Source of the DNA: Actinomyces sp. B33
Lineage (GTDB): Bacteria > Actinomycetota > Actinomycetes > Actinomycetales > Actinomycetaceae
Direction of reading: 5' to 3'
DNA length: 64,000 nucleotides
NCBI RefSeq assembly: GCF_028437565.1
Contig: NZ_JAMRYR010000001.1
Coordinates: 124,001-188,000 of the forward strand
The notes beneath the pieces were generated by a model. It ran no database searches. It saw only the letters and a list, made by a program, of their open reading frames with translations, and had not been told where the DNA came from. Position numbers and translations under genes: made by a program. This document shows, one piece after another, positions 10,160 to 23,009 of the stretch (position 1 is its first letter; every line of letters begins with the position of its first letter).

Positions 10160-10193
10160 CGCCGGGGCCGTCCCTGACGGGACGGCCCCGGCG
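10160..10193. terminator. Bidirectional hairpin between WXG100 gene and groEL
   Basis: A perfect 15-bp GC-rich stem with a TGAC loop lies between two convergent genes. No long T run follows on either side, which is common in high-GC actinobacteria. Confidence 0.8.
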
Positions 10194-10229
10194 CGCGGAT
10201 CATCGGCTCAGCGCCCGATCATGGTCGGC

Positions 10230-12805
<2,576 letters not shown>

Positions 12806-12883
12806 CCGTTCAGACTAACGGCAAGCCGCACGCGCGCGCGGCTCCACTGCGGGCGCGCCGGTCGCCTGTCCTACGCTGGGGCC

Positions 12884-13585
12884 GTGACCGAGAACGAACC
12901 GCAGCCCCTGTCCGCCCTCGTCGATCCCGGGTGGGCCCGGGCCCTCGCCCCCGTCGAGGACCGCATTCACGAGATCGGCGCGATGCTGCGCCGCGAGATC
13001 GCCGAGGGCCGCCACTACCTGCCCGCCGGCACCGACGTCCTGCGGGCGTTCACCTACCCCTTCGACGAGATCAAGGTCCTCATCGTCGGCCAGGACCCCT
13101 ATCCGACGCCGGGTCATGCGATGGGGCTGAGCTTCTCCGTGGCGCCGGGAGTGCCGATCCCCCGGTCCCTGCAGAACATCTTCTCCGAGATGGAATCCGA
13201 CCTGGGGGCGGCCCGCCCGACGTCCGGCGACCTGTCGGCGTGGTCGCGCGAGGGGGTGTGCCTGCTCAACCGGGTGCTGACCGTTCGTCCGGGGGCTCCG
13301 GGATCGCACCGCAGGCGCGGGTGGGAGGAGGTCACCGAGTGCGCGATCGACGCCCTCGTCGCGCGCACGGACGAGGAGGGACGGCGGCGTCCGCTGGTGG
13401 CGATCCTGTGGGGCAAGGACGCCCAGACGCTCGAACCCCGCCTGGGCGACGTGCCGGTGGTCAAATCCCCGCACCCGTCGCCGATGTCGGCCCGCTACGG
13501 GTTCTTCGGGTCGCGACCGTTCTCGCGGGCGAATGAGCTGCTCGTCGCCCAAGGGGCGTCCGCCGTCGATTGGTCGCTGCCGTAA
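12884..13585 (+). CDS. ung: Uracil-DNA glycosylase
   Basis: This 233-residue family 1 enzyme excises uracil from DNA. The water-activating motif [17 protein letters not shown] (catalytic Asp) and the DNA-intercalation motif [18 protein letters not shown] are both intact. I chose the GTG at 12884 because TACGCT ends 6 bases before it, the leaderless pattern shared with the divergent gene; frame upstream of it has no family similarity. Confidence 0.96.
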   Translation: MTENEPQPLSALVDPGWARALAPVEDRIHEIGAMLRREIAEGRHYLPAGTDVLRAFTYPFDEIKVLIVGQDPYPTPGHAMGLSFSVAPGVPIPRSLQNIFSEMESDLGAARPTSGDLSAWSREGVCLLNRVLTVRPGAPGSHRRRGWEEVTECAIDALVARTDEEGRRRPLVAILWGKDAQTLEPRLGDVPVVKSPHPSPMSARYGFFGSRPFSRANELLVAQGASAVDWSLP

Positions 13586-13600
13586 CGGGGCGGGGCCTCG

Positions 13601-13624
13601 TCGACGGGCCGCACGGCCCGTCGA
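13601..13624 (+). terminator. Hairpin terminator of ung
   Basis: A 10-bp perfect stem (TCGACGGGCC and its complement) with a GCAC loop, 15 bases after the ung stop. The following stretch to 13882 holds no gene that I can support. Confidence 0.75.
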
Positions 13625-13882
13625 CACAGGCAATACCGACGCATCAGCGACGCGCCGGACCCGTCCCCGCCTCATTCACGAGGCGACAGAGGGCCACCGA
13701 GTGAAGAAACAGCAGGAAACCCGCCTGCTCCCATGCACGCAGGACGATGGGTCTTCGTCGGGGAACGCACACCCATCATTGATCGCAGTGGCTGAAGAAA
13801 AGGTCATGTCGCGCGCATAGCACGCATAGGGCGAAGCCTCTTCATCGGGGCTCCCCGGGAGATTGCAATGCTCGAACAGCCG

Positions 13883-13955
13883 AGCCGCCTATCGGGCTCG
13901 AACCGATGACCTGCTGTTTACAAGACAGCTGCTCTACCAACTGAGCTAAGGCGGC
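13883..13955 (-). tRNA. tRNA-Thr (anticodon UGU)
   Basis: A 73-base cloverleaf on the minus strand. The 7-bp acceptor stem pairs GCCGCCT with AGGCGGC, the D-arm is GCTCAGTTGGTAGAGC, and the anticodon stem GCTGT/ACAGC encloses loop CTTGTAA, giving anticodon TGT. The T-arm reads GGTTCGAGCC. CCA is not encoded. Confidence 0.95.
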
Positions 13956-13980
13956 GACACGCGTATCTTGCCATGACGGC

Positions 13981-14010
13981 CGGGGCCCGGACGAATCCGC
14001 CCGGGCCCCG
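13981..14010 (-). terminator. Hairpin terminator of the DsbA-like gene
   Basis: A 10-bp perfect stem CGGGGCCCGG/CCGGGCCCCG with a 10-base loop, 37 bases past the stop of the minus-strand gene. Confidence 0.7.
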
Positions 14011-14047
14011 CACGACGCCATCGGCGCTCACCGAGCGCCGAGACCGA

Positions 14048-14884
14048 CTACTGGGCGGAGGCCGATTCGAGGCCCATGCCCGTGCGGATCGTCTCCAGGA
14101 TCGACGGAGCGTCCGTGCCGCTCAGGACGATCTTCGTGCTGTGATCCTTGACGAACTCCGGGGTCCCCAGGCCCTCGCGCCCGGCGATGGGCGCCTCCCT
14201 CCACTCGTTCGTCGCCCGCTCGAGATACGCGTCGGACACGTTGACGGGGAAGGAGTCGACGATCTCCTGGGGGACGCCGACCTCGAGGGCGATGCTCTTG
14301 ACCTGCTTCCACGAGGCCTCCTCGTTCGAGACGACGCGGCCCTCGCCGGCCCTGTACTGGCTGCCGAAGTAGGCCAGGAGCGCGTGGTGGAACTCGATCC
14401 AGTGGTCGGGGGCCTGATCGGCGACGATGAGGGAGGCCGTCGTCGCCGGCCCCGCGTACTCCACCCCGACGACCGTGACCGGCTGGATCTCGAGAGTGTA
14501 GTCGCCGGCGAGGGCGCCGTCGCTCAGGTCCCTACCGATGAATCCGTCGATGTCGGCGCACGCGTGGCAGGAGTAATCGAAGTACTCGGTCAGGGTCGGA
14601 ACCGAGTCGTCGGCGACGCCGACGCCCTTCGAGGAGACGACGATCGGCCCGCCGTCCTCGTAGGAGCCGAGGAGCGCCGTGTTCGCGCTGTCGTGGGCGC
14701 GAGCGTTCTTGGCGATCTGGTTGCCGACGACGATGGCGACCACGGCGATCACTGCGACGACGACGGCCGCGACCACGCCGATGATGATGTTGCGCGTGCG
14801 CTTGTCGGCGCGCTCTTGGGCCTGGCGCATCTGCTGGGCCTTGACCCGAGCGGCGTCACTGGGGGGAACGGTGTTCTTCGCCAT
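14048..14884 (-). CDS. Membrane-anchored DsbA-like thiol oxidoreductase
   Basis: A 278-residue protein with a short basic cytoplasmic N-terminus, a single anchor at about residues 33-55 (IIIGVVAAVVVAVIAVVAIVVG) and an extracytoplasmic thioredoxin_4/DsbA-type domain. The active site CxxC is in FDYSCHACADIDG. It is probably an oxidase or isomerase for disulfides in exported proteins. The ATG at 14884 follows GGAAAGG. The gene lies downstream of the membrane kinase on the same strand, but a 60-base gap with its own ribosome site leaves co-transcription open. Confidence 0.88.
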   Translation of the reverse strand: MAKNTVPPSDAARVKAQQMRQAQERADKRTRNIIIGVVAAVVVAVIAVVAIVVGNQIAKNARAHDSANTALLGSYEDGGPIVVSSKGVGVADDSVPTLTEYFDYSCHACADIDGFIGRDLSDGALAGDYTLEIQPVTVVGVEYAGPATTASLIVADQAPDHWIEFHHALLAYFGSQYRAGEGRVVSNEEASWKQVKSIALEVGVPQEIVDSFPVNVSDAYLERATNEWREAPIAGREGLGTPEFVKDHSTKIVLSGTDAPSILETIRTGMGLESASAQ

Positions 14885-14945
14885 GTGAGGACCTTTCCAG
14901 GAGATAACTGGATTCACAGTACCCAGACGGCTCGGGATCCGCGCC

Positions 14946-16745
14946 CTACAACATCCCGCCTGTGATGATGATCCATGTGGCGACGACCACACCGAAGCAG
15001 GCCGTCGCGGCGAGGATCCTCGACCACAGGGGCCCCAGGAAACGCCTGGCGCCGCGGGAGACCCCAGCGCGCAGATCCGCTGAGGTGGGCATCGCCCAGA
15101 CGCCGACGAGGAAGAGCCACCCCAGTCCCCACGCGACCGCGGCCTCCGAGGGGGCCGAGAGCACCGGGTCGACGCCGATGAGCGGGGTCGGCGAGGCGAG
15201 GACGTCGAGGGGCCTGGCCCACGGGACGGCGCCGGTGAGCAAGGCCGTGCGCGCGGCCCACAGGCCGTAGGGGACGACGGCGGCGACGGCGGCGCCGACG
15301 ACGAGGCCCGCGAGGACGCGGACCGCCAGGAGCGGGGACATCGCGAGGGCGGCGGCGGTGTCCCAGGGGCTCGCTCCGCCCCGCCGGACGCGGCGGCGCT
15401 CCCGCCATTCGAGGACGGCGCCGACGAGAGCCGGGACGACGAGGGCCAGGACGGCGGAGGCGGTCCCGGTCGCCCCGAGAATCAGGGGGAGCATCGCCAG
15501 CGGCATCATGAGGAACGCTCCGAGGACCCATGCGGTGCGGGGCCGATCGGGCGCGTAGAGGGGGGCGGGCTGTTCCCACGGCGGGGCCTGCTCCCACGGG
15601 TGCGGAGCGCCCGGCGTTTCGCCATCCGCGAGGGCATCCCCAGCCCAGGGCGGGGCGCCGGGGGCGGCCGGTGCGGGGGAGAAGGGGGCGTCGACCGGCA
15701 TCCACTGAGATACGGGCGGCGGGACTTGGGGAGCGGGGGCGGGGAGGACCTGCGTCGGGTCCGCCGGCGCGTCCTCGACGACGGGCAGCGGCCGCGTCCG
15801 ATCGGCGGCCGTCGCGTCGGGGACCATCGGGGCGCCCCACGCCCGGGCGGGAAGAGCGCGCGTCACGGCGCCAGCGTCGGGGACCACCTGCGTCGCCTCC
15901 CCTGGGGCGAGGGCCCGCGCCCAGTCGAGGCCGGGGTCGTCGAAGGCGCTCGGCGGCCATCCGGCGTCGGCCGCCAGGTCGGCGCCGATGAGCGCCGGCG
16001 AGGGGCGGCGCCGCGGGTCGGGGTCGAGACCGGCCGCGAGCGCGGCCGCGGTCCTCGCCGGCAGCCCGCGGGTGTCCGGGTCCCCGTCGAGGACCCGCAT
16101 GATGACGCCCTGGACGTCGCCCGACCCGAAGGGGGGCCGCCCCGTCGCGGCGGACAGGAGGGTCGCGCACCACGCCCACCAGTCGGCGGCGGCGTCGCAC
16201 TCCTGGGCGCGCAGGAGCTCGGGCGAGGTGTACCCGGCGGTCCCCGAGACGAGGCCGGTGCCGGTCAGCCGGTCGTCGTCGCCGGTCATGGCGATGCCGA
16301 AGTCGATGAGGACGGGCCCGTCGGGCGAGCAGATGATGTTCGACGGCTTGATGTCGCGGTGGACGATGCTCGCGGCGTGGACGGCGCCGATGGTGTCGGC
16401 GAGGCGGTGCGCGAGGGCGGCGACGCCGACGGGGCCGATGGGGCCCGAGCGGATCAGGGAGGACAGCGTCGGGCCGTCGATGTACTCGGAGACGATGAAG
16501 GGCTGGGAGGCGTCGGCCTCGATGTCGAGGACGTGGGCGACGGCCGTCGAGGCGACCGAGTTGACGGTCCGGGCCTCGCGGACGAGGCGCGCGCGGGCGG
16601 CCTCGGAGGAGGCGAGGGCCGGGTGGATCGCCTTGAAGGCGACGCGCTGGCCGGCGCCGTCCTCGGCGAGCCAGACCGTCCCGGCGCCGCCGGAGCCCAG
16701 CCGCCTCACGAGCGCGTAGCCGCCGATCTCGTCTCCTGCTTCCAC
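14946..16745 (-). CDS. Membrane serine/threonine protein kinase
   Basis: A 599-residue Hanks-type kinase. The N-terminal 265 residues carry RLGSGGAGTVWLA, the ATP-binding Lys in VAFKAIHP, VHRDIKPSN and LIDFGIA. A Pro-rich linker (about 290-415) follows, and the last 180 residues hold four or more hydrophobic segments. Unlike PknB there are no PASTA repeats, and the membrane part lacks an obvious sensor. The GTG at 16745 has TAGCCT ending 6 bases upstream. Substrate and signal are unknown. Confidence 0.9.
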   Translation of the reverse strand: MEAGDEIGGYALVRRLGSGGAGTVWLAEDGAGQRVAFKAIHPALASSEAARARLVREARTVNSVASTAVAHVLDIEADASQPFIVSEYIDGPTLSSLIRSGPIGPVGVAALAHRLADTIGAVHAASIVHRDIKPSNIICSPDGPVLIDFGIAMTGDDDRLTGTGLVSGTAGYTSPELLRAQECDAAADWWAWCATLLSAATGRPPFGSGDVQGVIMRVLDGDPDTRGLPARTAAALAAGLDPDPRRRPSPALIGADLAADAGWPPSAFDDPGLDWARALAPGEATQVVPDAGAVTRALPARAWGAPMVPDATAADRTRPLPVVEDAPADPTQVLPAPAPQVPPPVSQWMPVDAPFSPAPAAPGAPPWAGDALADGETPGAPHPWEQAPPWEQPAPLYAPDRPRTAWVLGAFLMMPLAMLPLILGATGTASAVLALVVPALVGAVLEWRERRRVRRGGASPWDTAAALAMSPLLAVRVLAGLVVGAAVAAVVPYGLWAARTALLTGAVPWARPLDVLASPTPLIGVDPVLSAPSEAAVAWGLGWLFLVGVWAMPTSADLRAGVSRGARRFLGPLWSRILAATACFGVVVATWIIITGGML

Positions 16746-17229
16746 CCGGCCAGGCTACAGGCCGCCGCCCCCACCTCGAGGCCTCGTCCCCTCCGGCGAC
16801 GCCACTCCCACCGCGCTCCCCTAAGTCCCCGGCCCCGGGCCTCGCGGCCGCGAGGCGGCGGTCCGGGCCCAGGCGCAGGCGCCGCCCCCGGGCACCGGGC
16901 TTCGCGCGTCGCAGCGCATCGCATACGCCGCCGCCCTCGTCCCACGGACGCCGGCACCTCGTCGAGCGCGACTTGCCCGCGGCTCCCACCGCCCTCGTCC
17001 CGCAGACGCCGGCCGACTGACGCCGAGGCGCTCAGCGGGCGGTGCCGCCGCCCCCGCCCGCCGGGCGCGAACGACACCGCCGAACTCCCCCCTCGACCCC
17101 CTCCAGGTGGTAGGTTCGGGGAGGCGGTGCGCGACGCCGCGCCCCCCGCCGCGCCGGTGACCCATCCGGCGCACAACCGAACCCACTCGGATCGTCCGGC
17201 ACGTACCTGCCGGTGGGAGGAGAACACTC
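16746..17229. other. Upstream region of the MsiK-like ATPase gene
   Basis: About 480 extremely GC-rich bases without a supported gene lie between the divergent kinase and ATPase genes. A 24-base direct repeat with two mismatches occurs at 16931-16954 and 16989-17012. TAGGTT at 17111-17116 is a possible -10 hexamer giving a leader of over 100 bases, but no -35 is evident. Confidence 0.4.
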
Positions 17230-18363
<1,134 letters not shown>

Positions 18364-18381
18364 TCCGACGCGCCCGGGCGC

Positions 18382-18422
18382 ACCGCCCCGGCCCCGCCCT
18401 CACCGGGCGGGGCCGGGGCGGT
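18382..18422 (+). terminator. Strong hairpin terminator of the MsiK-like gene
   Basis: A perfect 18-bp GC-only-rich stem closed by TCACC, 18 bases after the stop codon. It isolates the ATPase gene from the downstream DUF4032 gene. Confidence 0.88.
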
Positions 18423-18500
18423 CCCCGTCAGCGGACTGTTCCCACGGTGGACGGAGCCGGACCGTTCCCGCAACCGCCAGCGATAAGGGACAATACCGGC

Positions 18501-19763
18501 ATGTCTGACCTCTTGGAGATCACCGCGGCCACGGTCGACCCCGCCCTCCTCGACCTGCCGTGGGAGGTGCCGCTCGAAGAATGGCCCGACGAGATCCTCG
18601 CGGCCCTGCCCCGGGGCATCTCCCGCCACACCGTCCGATTCGTCAACCTGTCGAACCGCGTCATCGCCGTCAAGGAGATCGGCCCGAGCGTCGCCCACCA
18701 CGAGTTCCACATGCTCCGCGACCTATCGCGCCTCGACGCACCCTCGGTGCTGCCGACCGCGGTCATCACCGGGCGGCGCACCCCCGTCGGCGAGGAGCTC
18801 AACGCCGTCCTCGTCACCGAGCACCTCCAATTCTCCCTGCCCTACCGGGCCCTGTTCAGCCAGCACATGAGCGCCGACACGGCGACGCGCCTCATCGACG
18901 CCCTCGCCGTCCTCCTCGTCCGACTCCACCTCCTCGGCTTCTACTGGGGGGACGTGTCCCTGTCGAACACGCTGTTCCGCCGCGACGCCGGGGCCTTCAG
19001 CGCCTACCTCGTCGACGCCGAGACCGGCGAGCTCCACCCGGCGCTGACCCGCGGGCAGCGCGAGTACGACGTCGACCTGGCCCGGACGAACATCATCGGC
19101 GAGCTCATGGACCTCCAGGCCGGCCTGTACTTCCCCGCCGACGCCGACCCCATCGACATCGGCGATCGGATCCGCACCCGCTACGAGGACCTGTGGAACG
19201 AGCTCACCGCCGTCGAGACCGTCGAGACCGTCGGGGCGAATCCGCGGCTCAGAGTCGCCCAGAGGATCCGCCGCCTCAACGACCTCGGCTTCGATGTCGG
19301 CGAGCTCAAGATGACGACGGACGCGTCCGGGACGCGGCTGGAGATCCAGCCCAAGGTCGTCGACGCCGGCCACCACCACCGCAAGCTCATGCGGCTGACC
19401 GGCATGGACGTCGGCGAGAACCAGGCGCGCCGCCTCCTCAACGACATCGAGACCTTCCGGGCGACGACGGGACGGTCCGACGCCCCCCTGGAGATCGTCG
19501 CCCACGAGTGGCTGTCGAGCGTGTTCGAGCCGGTCGTCCGCGCCGTCCCCGCCGAACTGGCCCGCAAGCTCGAACCCGCACAGATCTTCCACGAGTTCCT
19601 CGAACACCGGTGGTACCGCTCCCAGCAGGCCGGATACGATGTGCCCTTCGAGGAGGTCATCGCCTCCTACGTCGCCGAGGTCCTGCCCGCCAAGCGCGAC
19701 GAGGCGATCCTCATCTCCTCCGACGAGGCGGCCAGCGCCGCCGACGACCCCGACCTGTGGTGA
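18501..19763 (+). CDS. DUF4032 kinase-fold protein
   Basis: A 420-residue cytoplasmic protein of the actinobacterial DUF4032 family. The N-terminal half looks like a lipopolysaccharide-kinase-type fold: a Lys in VIAVKEIG, LLVRLHLLGFYWGDVSLSNTLF (equivalent to the HxDxxxxN catalytic loop, with W-G-D) and LVDAETGEL in place of DFG. The C-terminal half is the DUF4032 domain itself. The ATG at 18501 has GACAAT ending 6 bases upstream. The substrate is not known. A glycerophosphodiesterase gene follows by 50 bases. Confidence 0.85.
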   Translation: MSDLLEITAATVDPALLDLPWEVPLEEWPDEILAALPRGISRHTVRFVNLSNRVIAVKEIGPSVAHHEFHMLRDLSRLDAPSVLPTAVITGRRTPVGEELNAVLVTEHLQFSLPYRALFSQHMSADTATRLIDALAVLLVRLHLLGFYWGDVSLSNTLFRRDAGAFSAYLVDAETGELHPALTRGQREYDVDLARTNIIGELMDLQAGLYFPADADPIDIGDRIRTRYEDLWNELTAVETVETVGANPRLRVAQRIRRLNDLGFDVGELKMTTDASGTRLEIQPKVVDAGHHHRKLMRLTGMDVGENQARRLLNDIETFRATTGRSDAPLEIVAHEWLSSVFEPVVRAVPAELARKLEPAQIFHEFLEHRWYRSQQAGYDVPFEEVIASYVAEVLPAKRDEAILISSDEAASAADDPDLW

Positions 19764-19813
19764 CCGGGGCGGCCCGACCGCCCCGCCGCCGCGACCCCAC
19801 CCTAGGAGGACCG

Positions 19814-20566
19814 ATGACCGACTACCCGAGGATCTACGCCCACCGCGGGGCCCCCACCCTGGCGCCGGAGAACACCATCGCCGCGTTCTCCAAGGCGATG
19901 GAGGCGGGCGCGACGTGGATCGAGTTCGACGTCGACGTCATCGCCGACGGGTCGCTCATCGTCATCCACGACGACACGCTCGACCGGACGACGAACGGGT
20001 CGGGCCGCTACTACGGCCTCGACTACTCGGCGATCCGCCGCCTCGACGCGGGCGCCTGGTTCTCCGACACGTACCGCTTCGAGCGCATCCCCGAGGCCGC
20101 CGACGTCATCTCCTTCGCGAACGCCTCGCACCTGGGGATGAACCTGGAGATCAAGCCGTGCTACGGGGGGATGGAGCTGCGCGAGACGCTCGTGGAGAAC
20201 CTGCGGGTCGCCGTCTCCCAGGTCGCGGACCCGTCGCGCCTGATCGTCTCCTCCTTCGACCATGAGGCGCTGGCCCGCTTCCACCGGGCGTGCCCGCAGA
20301 TCGCGCTCGGCTGGCTCTTCGAGCGCCACGGCCAGCCGGGGCCGACCTGGCAGGAGGGCGCGGCGGACCTGGGGTGCGTCGCCGTCCACCCGAGCGTCGA
20401 GGGGCTGACGCGCGCCGAGGTCGAACAGATCCGCGAGGCGGGCTTCGACTGCAACGTGTGGACGGTCAACGACGTCGACCGGGCGATCGAGCTGGCCTCG
20501 TGGGGGGTCACCGGCGTGTTCACCGACCGCCCTCAGGACTTCCCAGCCGAAGCGCTGACCCGCTGA
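19814..20566 (+). CDS. Glycerophosphodiester phosphodiesterase
   Basis: A 250-residue cytoplasmic GDPD with the catalytic AHRGAPTLAPENT (His9 region), the metal ligands in WIEFDVDVIADG, HDDTLDRTTNGSG, and EIKP further on. It hydrolyses glycerophosphodiesters such as deacylated phospholipids to glycerol-3-phosphate and an alcohol. There is no signal peptide, so substrates must be imported or made inside. AGGAGG precedes the ATG at 19814. Genes for a UgpC-like ATPase and a kinase-fold protein lie upstream. Confidence 0.93.
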   Translation: MTDYPRIYAHRGAPTLAPENTIAAFSKAMEAGATWIEFDVDVIADGSLIVIHDDTLDRTTNGSGRYYGLDYSAIRRLDAGAWFSDTYRFERIPEAADVISFANASHLGMNLEIKPCYGGMELRETLVENLRVAVSQVADPSRLIVSSFDHEALARFHRACPQIALGWLFERHGQPGPTWQEGAADLGCVAVHPSVEGLTRAEVEQIREAGFDCNVWTVNDVDRAIELASWGVTGVFTDRPQDFPAEALTR

Positions 20567-20697
20567 CCAACCCGGGCCCGGTGATCGAGCGGGCGCGGGT
20601 ATTCCGTCGGTTCGCAGGGTGAGCGCCCCGGCCTCCACGCGACGCTGGCACCGGGGCTTTAACGGACCGGTTGTGGGGCCGTCAACAGCTCGACCTC

Positions 20698-20712
20698 TTC
20701 CGTATTACGGAA
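20698..20712. promoter_or_regulatory. Palindromic operator of the RHH antitoxin-like gene
   Basis: TTCCGTATTACGGAA is a perfect 15-base palindrome directly abutting the -10 hexamer TATGAT (20713-20718), which itself is 6 bases from the ATG. A repressor bound here would cover the core promoter, typical of autoregulated ribbon-helix-helix antitoxins. Confidence 0.75.
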
Positions 20713-20724
20713 TATGATGACGCC

Positions 20725-20985
20725 ATGGGAAAGCGCATGATTCGGGGCCGGGAGATCTCGGATGCTCAGGTGCAGGCGTGGGCGGATGAGGCGGAGGCCG
20801 GCTACGACGTCGAAGAATTGACGCGCAGGTGGGGCCGTCCGCCGCGCGCGGGCAAGGCATCTCGTGTGGTCCCCACCCGATTCTCCGATGAGGAATTGGA
20901 TGAGCTGATGGAACGGGCTCAGCGCGAGGGCCTGGATCGTTCTGCGGCGATCCGCGCCGCCGTTCGCGAGTGGGTCCGCGCGTGA
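20725..20985 (+). CDS. Ribbon-helix-helix (CopG-like) antitoxin candidate
   Basis: An 86-residue protein. The C-terminal 40 residues form a ribbon-helix-helix DNA-binding motif (VVPTRFSDEELDEL, then helices to REWVRA). The N-terminal half, with GYDVEELTRRWGRP, likely contacts the partner. The ATG at 20725 follows TATGAT by 6 bases, and a perfect palindrome abuts the promoter. The stop overlaps the GTG of the next gene (GTGA), the usual order antitoxin then toxin. I infer a type II toxin-antitoxin module. Confidence 0.75.
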   Translation: MGKRMIRGREISDAQVQAWADEAEAGYDVEELTRRWGRPPRAGKASRVVPTRFSDEELDELMERAQREGLDRSAAIRAAVREWVRA

Positions 20986-21221
20986 TCGTCTCCCCCTCTG
21001 CTCGCAAGCACGGAATCAGCGATGAGGACGCGATCGAGGCCGCGCGGTCGGTCCTGGCCGGCGGTCCGCTCGATGACGACGATCCTCAGCGCGAGCTGAG
21101 GATCGGGCTGGATACCGCCGGGCGCCTCCTCGAGGTCGTCGTTCTGCTGTGGGACGACGGCGAGATCGAGATCATTCATGCGATGAAAGCCCGGGCGGCG
21201 TATCGACGATTCGTCATCTGA
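20982..21221 (+). CDS. Small toxin-like partner of the RHH protein
   Basis: A 79-residue product (VIVSPSARKHGISDEDAIEAA...) of a small actinobacterial family that I recall next to RHH genes. The core RELRIGLDTAGRLLEVVVLL followed by IIHAMKARAAYRR has the short beta-sheet pattern and C-terminal basic helix of RelE/BrnT-like RNases, though I cannot point to catalytic residues. It is translationally coupled to the antitoxin through GTGA. Toxin activity is inferred only from pairing and size. Confidence 0.65.
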   Translation: MIVSPSARKHGISDEDAIEAARSVLAGGPLDDDDPQRELRIGLDTAGRLLEVVVLLWDDGEIEIIHAMKARAAYRRFVI

Positions 21222-21683
21222 GCCCCGAGCACGAGCCGCCTCCATTGCGAGATCGAGGCTATCGAGGAGCATGGGCCCGTACGTCCAGGCGGGCACGCAC
21301 GGTCGGGGGCGGCCACTGATGGACGGGGTCTAGCGGTCCTCGTCATACTCGAAGAGTCTGGGGGGTTGTGCGGGCCGCGTCGTTTGAGGAGCGCGACGGC
21401 CGTGTTTATGGCGGCGATCGATGGGCGCGTGCACGGGGGAGCGTGGGCGTGGCCGCCGGGTTGTCGTCGGGGTGAGCCCGAACAGCGCCCCTGCGCCTGG
21501 GCCCAGGCTGCGCGAACCCGGAGGGCGGGCGTTGCCGGGAACCGGTCCGCATCCGCGTCGCGATGAGCACGAGCGCCTTCGCAAGGCTGGTGCTCCTCGT
21601 GCCGGGGTTGCCCAGCGCGCCCGCATCAGGGCCGTTCGACTGGCTCGGCTACGGATGGGGGCGGGTCAGCCGCGGCGAGGGCG
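21222..21683. other. Non-coding stretch with a stem-loop
   Basis: About 460 bases without a supported gene. At 21565-21595 an interrupted hairpin pairs GAGCAC with GTGCTC and, inside, GCCTT with AAGGC around CGC. It could be a processed 3' structure or a small RNA fold, but nothing else supports transcription. Confidence 0.3.
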
Positions 21684-23009
21684 TTACCGGCTCTTCTTGC
21701 GAGCCCGTCTGAGGGCGTCGATCAATCGATCCCGCTCCTCGTGGAGCACTTTTTCAGCGTGATCGATGATCGCCCGAATTGTCGGAGAGCGCGTATCTCT
21801 CAGGGGGTCGATGAGGAATCGGGCCCATGAGACGAATGGCGCGAATGCGAATCCGACTGAGACCCACAGAAGGGCCGGGGCGGTCGAGCTATCGATGACG
21901 AGTATTTTGAGCACCGATATCGGCCACAGGAGTATCACGAGGATAAAAATAGTCCAGCTAAGAAAGTACTCGGAGGCGAATGATCGTTGGGCGATCCTCA
22001 AATAGAGCGCTTCGATGAGGAAAACAATCGACACAATGAACAGCACGGCGATGAAGAGTGCAGCCGCCAGCAGGGCGAGAATGACTCTGTGAGCGGGACG
22101 CGCGCTCCCGACCGATAAGAGCAGGATTCCCACCAGTAGGGGGATCGAGAGCCCGACGGCGGGGAAAGAACGCGCCGCGGCACTGGTGAATAGGAGCCTC
22201 CAGGGGAGCGATGCTTCCCTCCCGTCGCTGTCGGCGGGCGAACGCTGCGCCGGCGGATCTTCTTCTGCCTCAAGCTTATCGACCACCTCGTCCGGCAGAG
22301 AGAGCAGATCGCGTCCGCGCCGCATGGTCCACATGCTGATCCCCCCTCCTCGTGACGGATGAGGATCTGACGTTACGGCTCGCACATCCACAATGGCGTG
22401 GTGAACGTCGACGAGCCGTAGGAAGGTCTCCGAAACAAGCCGGGACCGCTCCGACTCGGCGACAAAGAGGAAGAAGACTGTCCCGTACAACACGGAGAAG
22501 AGAATCGCCGCGAGCAGTGCGCTCTCCCAATCGGGGGGCGTCGCTGAGGCGAGCAGCCTGTTAATGAATCCAATCCATGAAACAGCAGCCACTCCTGCGG
22601 ATATCACCCCCGCGACGGACAGAAGAAAATCGTTTTCCGATAGTTTGCGCAAGATTCGTTTCTGAGTCTCGAACCACTCGACATTAATCCTTTTATCCAA
22701 CGGTAAGGATTCGGAGGTGAGATTCTCGATGGACGAGAGCCCGAGGAGCGTAAATACTAGGACTCCTTGAACGGTTAAAAGTGTTGAATTGGGAACACGG
22801 ATCTGCATGATCCGGAGCCATATTTCACCCAGATCGCCCAGGGCTCCTCTGAGCCCTTGAGTGTGGGCGACGTGGATCGCGTTGGCGACGAGACCGAAGA
22901 GGAGTAGGAGGAGCACGGGGAGGAAGAGGAAAGCAATCGTCCTCATGATCCGCTGAGACCGCGCACCGGATACTCCAAGGGCAGGTCGCTGCGTAGTCGT
23001 ACTACTCAT
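21684..23009 (-). CDS. Unknown polytopic membrane protein
   Basis: A 441-residue protein with about eight predicted membrane segments (near residues 20-42, 75-95, 130-150, 165-185, 275-295, 300-325, 340-365 and 370-390). A cytoplasmic loop at about 195-260 includes VSETFLRLVDVHHAIVDVRAV, and the C-terminus is a basic helix ending RRARKKSR. I do not recognise the family. The ATG at 23009 has TAGATT ending 7 bases upstream. The gene is visibly less GC-rich than its neighbours and is flanked by gene-free DNA on both sides, which suggests acquisition. Confidence 0.65.
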   Translation of the reverse strand: MSSTTTQRPALGVSGARSQRIMRTIAFLFLPVLLLLLFGLVANAIHVAHTQGLRGALGDLGEIWLRIMQIRVPNSTLLTVQGVLVFTLLGLSSIENLTSESLPLDKRINVEWFETQKRILRKLSENDFLLSVAGVISAGVAAVSWIGFINRLLASATPPDWESALLAAILFSVLYGTVFFLFVAESERSRLVSETFLRLVDVHHAIVDVRAVTSDPHPSRGGGISMWTMRRGRDLLSLPDEVVDKLEAEEDPPAQRSPADSDGREASLPWRLLFTSAAARSFPAVGLSIPLLVGILLLSVGSARPAHRVILALLAAALFIAVLFIVSIVFLIEALYLRIAQRSFASEYFLSWTIFILVILLWPISVLKILVIDSSTAPALLWVSVGFAFAPFVSWARFLIDPLRDTRSPTIRAIIDHAEKVLHEERDRLIDALRRARKKSR

